A DNA stretch of 64,000 nt from Chlorobiota bacterium (GTDB lineage Bacteria; Bacteroidota; Ignavibacteria; OLB7). The notes below the pieces were generated by a model. The model saw only the letters and a program-made list of their open reading frames with translations. It was not told where the DNA came from and did not search any database. Both the position numbers and the translations under genes were made by a program. Of the stretch, positions 62,672 through 64,000 are shown piece by piece. The DNA lies in the NCBI GenBank assembly GCA_016710285.1, contig JADJXR010000001.1:744001-808000 (forward strand). The letters run 5' to 3'. Positions within the stretch are counted from its first letter, which is position 1. Every line of letters starts with the position of its first letter.

Positions 62672-64000
62672 CTACCTCTGCACCACAATCGCCGCGCTGC
62701 GGGTTCCGATGCGAACCAGATAGACTCCATTGCTTAGGCCGCCAAGGTCCAACACACACTCGCCGCCTTCGCCAAATCCCTGCTGCATCACCCGCTCTCC
62801 GTACTGGTTCACCACTTCCACCTCCTTCCCTTCACATCCTCCTTCACACTCCACTCGAACACGACCACTCGATGGGTTCGGGTAGGCACGCAACTCCCCC
62901 GAACCCTCCATTGCAACCCGCCCAACAACAACCCCGCTCGACTGCTCGTTCGTTAGCAATGCTAAATACGGTATCCGTATCCCCTGCTGCTCGTCTGGAG
63001 ACTCTTCCCAGATCAGCAACGTATCTGACCATTCAACAAAATTCGATCCCCCAATCAATGGCCACTCACCCTTTACCTCCCCGCTTCTTGCGTCCAATCG
63101 CATCATCCCGCCGTTCGAGGAATCCCACTGCCCAGGCAAGGATTGGTATGATTTCCGACTAAACCACCCCGAGACCATCAATCCACGCGGCGATAGCTCC
63201 AAACGGGCGGCCCCGGTGTTCGTTGGCACTGGATACTTCGGCAACCACCGTAGCTCCCCGCTTGTCCGGTCGTATCCCCCAAAACCACTCCCATCTCCAA
63301 TAATCGGACGGATCATCGGCGTCACCTCCTTCCCTAACCGAATCCCCGATACATAGACCAGCGTGTCGCCCACCGCCAGCGATTGCACCGTGGCGCGCGG
63401 CGGGAACATCGGTCCCTCCTCCAATGCCTCGCCACTGACCCCATCCAGCACCGCAAAACCGTTCCGAGGCTTCCCACCAATGGTGCTGAAAAGCCCGCCA
63501 ACATACAGCCGGCCATCGCTGTAGGCCATTGCCGCTACCGGGCGGTTCGGGTTTGCTTGAAACGGCAGCAGCGCGCCGCTCTGCGGGTCCACTGCGGCGA
63601 TATACCTCTGCGCCACCCCGCCGATGCTGTCGAAGGTTCCCATGATGTAGATCGCTTGGGGGGTGGCAACAATATCCTGGATCACGCTGTCGGGATACTC
63701 ACCATTGACGACCGATGGGTTCCAGGGGAGGAGTTCGTGGGTGGTGGCATCGAAGGCACAGAGTCGCGAGCGGGGAACGCCACCCACGGAATCGAAGACA
63801 CCCCCAACATAAAGGGTTGAGCCTTGAAGTGCCAACACATGGATGTGCGTATAAGGAACATAAAAAGGGTCCGACTGCATCCGGCTGCGGAAGCCCGGGT
63901 CCCACGGCGAGAGCGCGCCTGTGCGGAGGTCAACCTCAGCAATTCCGGATCGTGCCGTCAGCGGTTGGCCGATTGTACCGATTCCGCTGATCGTCATCAA
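62672..64000 (-). CDS. Exported beta-propeller protein with T9SS sorting domain (5' end outside the window)
   Basis: The C-terminal 442 residues of a protein whose start lies beyond the window. It has repeated propeller-like blades with the pattern LYVGGVFDSVGGVPRSRLCAFDATTHELLPW and IYIMGTFDSIGGVAQRYIAAVDPQSG, about 50 residues apart, similar to delta-60/WD-like repeats. The C-terminus is a T9SS type A sorting domain: LRAYPNPSSGRVRVECEGG, ending LSNGVYLVRIGTRSAAIVVQR. Function unknown; likely surface-exposed or secreted. Confidence 0.8.
   Translation of the reverse strand: MMTISGIGTIGQPLTARSGIAEVDLRTGALSPWDPGFRSRMQSDPFYVPYTHIHVLALQGSTLYVGGVFDSVGGVPRSRLCAFDATTHELLPWNPSVVNGEYPDSVIQDIVATPQAIYIMGTFDSIGGVAQRYIAAVDPQSGALLPFQANPNRPVAAMAYSDGRLYVGGLFSTIGGKPRNGFAVLDGVSGEALEEGPMFPPRATVQSLAVGDTLVYVSGIRLGKEVTPMIRPIIGDGSGFGGYDRTSGELRWLPKYPVPTNTGAARLELSPRGLMVSGWFSRKSYQSLPGQWDSSNGGMMRLDARSGEVKGEWPLIGGSNFVEWSDTLLIWEESPDEQQGIRIPYLALLTNEQSSGVVVGRVAMEGSGELRAYPNPSSGRVRVECEGGCEGKEVEVVNQYGERVMQQGFGEGGECVLDLGGLSNGVYLVRIGTRSAAIVVQR

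Overview
The window looks like a piece of a GC-rich chromosome from the Fibrobacterota-Chlorobiota-Bacteroidota (FCB) group. My best guess is a deep Chlorobi-side lineage such as Kapabacteria/Ignavibacteria. This is inferred from: several large exported proteins with type IX secretion (T9SS)-style C-terminal sorting domains; a PorV/PorQ-family outer-membrane protein; a GWxTD-type protein; carboxypeptidase-regulatory/TonB-dependent receptors; a LIKSLTKGEKRHF-type helical protein of the kind common in Bacteroidota; and promoters that fit the Bacteroidota -33 TTTG / -7 TAnnTTTG pattern. No rRNA, tRNA, CRISPR array, phage or transposase gene was seen.

Layout. 1-6.4 kb: a 1705-residue repetitive surface protein (YadA-head-like repeats) bracketed by direct copies of an intergenic palindromic element. 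6.4-14.6 kb: archaeal/eukaryote-type prolyl-tRNA synthetase, a stand-alone Smr-domain protein, a PrsW-type membrane protease, a DUF3160 exported protein, a lipoprotein and a SpoIIE/PP2C phosphatase. 14.8-29 kb: mainly housekeeping genes on the minus strand (THUMP-type RNA methyltransferase, cyclophilin, DUF58, IspD, CoA-binding protein, a beta-barrel protein, endonuclease III, a LOG-family protein), with a GNAT enzyme and the HrpB helicase on the plus strand. 29-33 kb: a crotonase and two tandem PQQ-type sugar dehydrogenases with T9SS tails. 33-48 kb: a minus-strand outer-membrane block made of a frameshifted TonB-dependent receptor, an intact paralogue, a 1336-residue exported protein, a PorV-like protein, a GWxTD protein and an LpxL-type acyltransferase. 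48-58 kb: a double-OmpA protein translationally coupled to a 1692-residue SBBP/Ig-like T9SS cargo, a DUF885 protein and Sua5-type threonylcarbamoyl-AMP synthase. 58-64 kb: ribosomal protein L28, a large palindromic repeat array, a DedA membrane protein, a SirB1-like protein, a second LOG-family protein and the C-terminal part of a beta-propeller T9SS cargo cut by the window edge.

The genes fit a cell that invests heavily in its outer surface: an adhesin-like fibre, TonB-linked uptake, T9SS-exported enzymes and peptidoglycan-binding OmpA proteins. The most distinctive DNA-level features are extragenic. One is a family of GTAG-headed hairpins that resembles REP/BIME elements, including a five-unit array at 58.9-59.4 kb. 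Another is a set of degenerate 13-15-nt tandem repeats at the 5' side of several genes, one of which appears to make up the whole leader of the GWxTD gene. The tandem dehydrogenases are also unusual: their sorting domains are almost identical while their catalytic domains have diverged, and the second copy has lost a conserved histidine.
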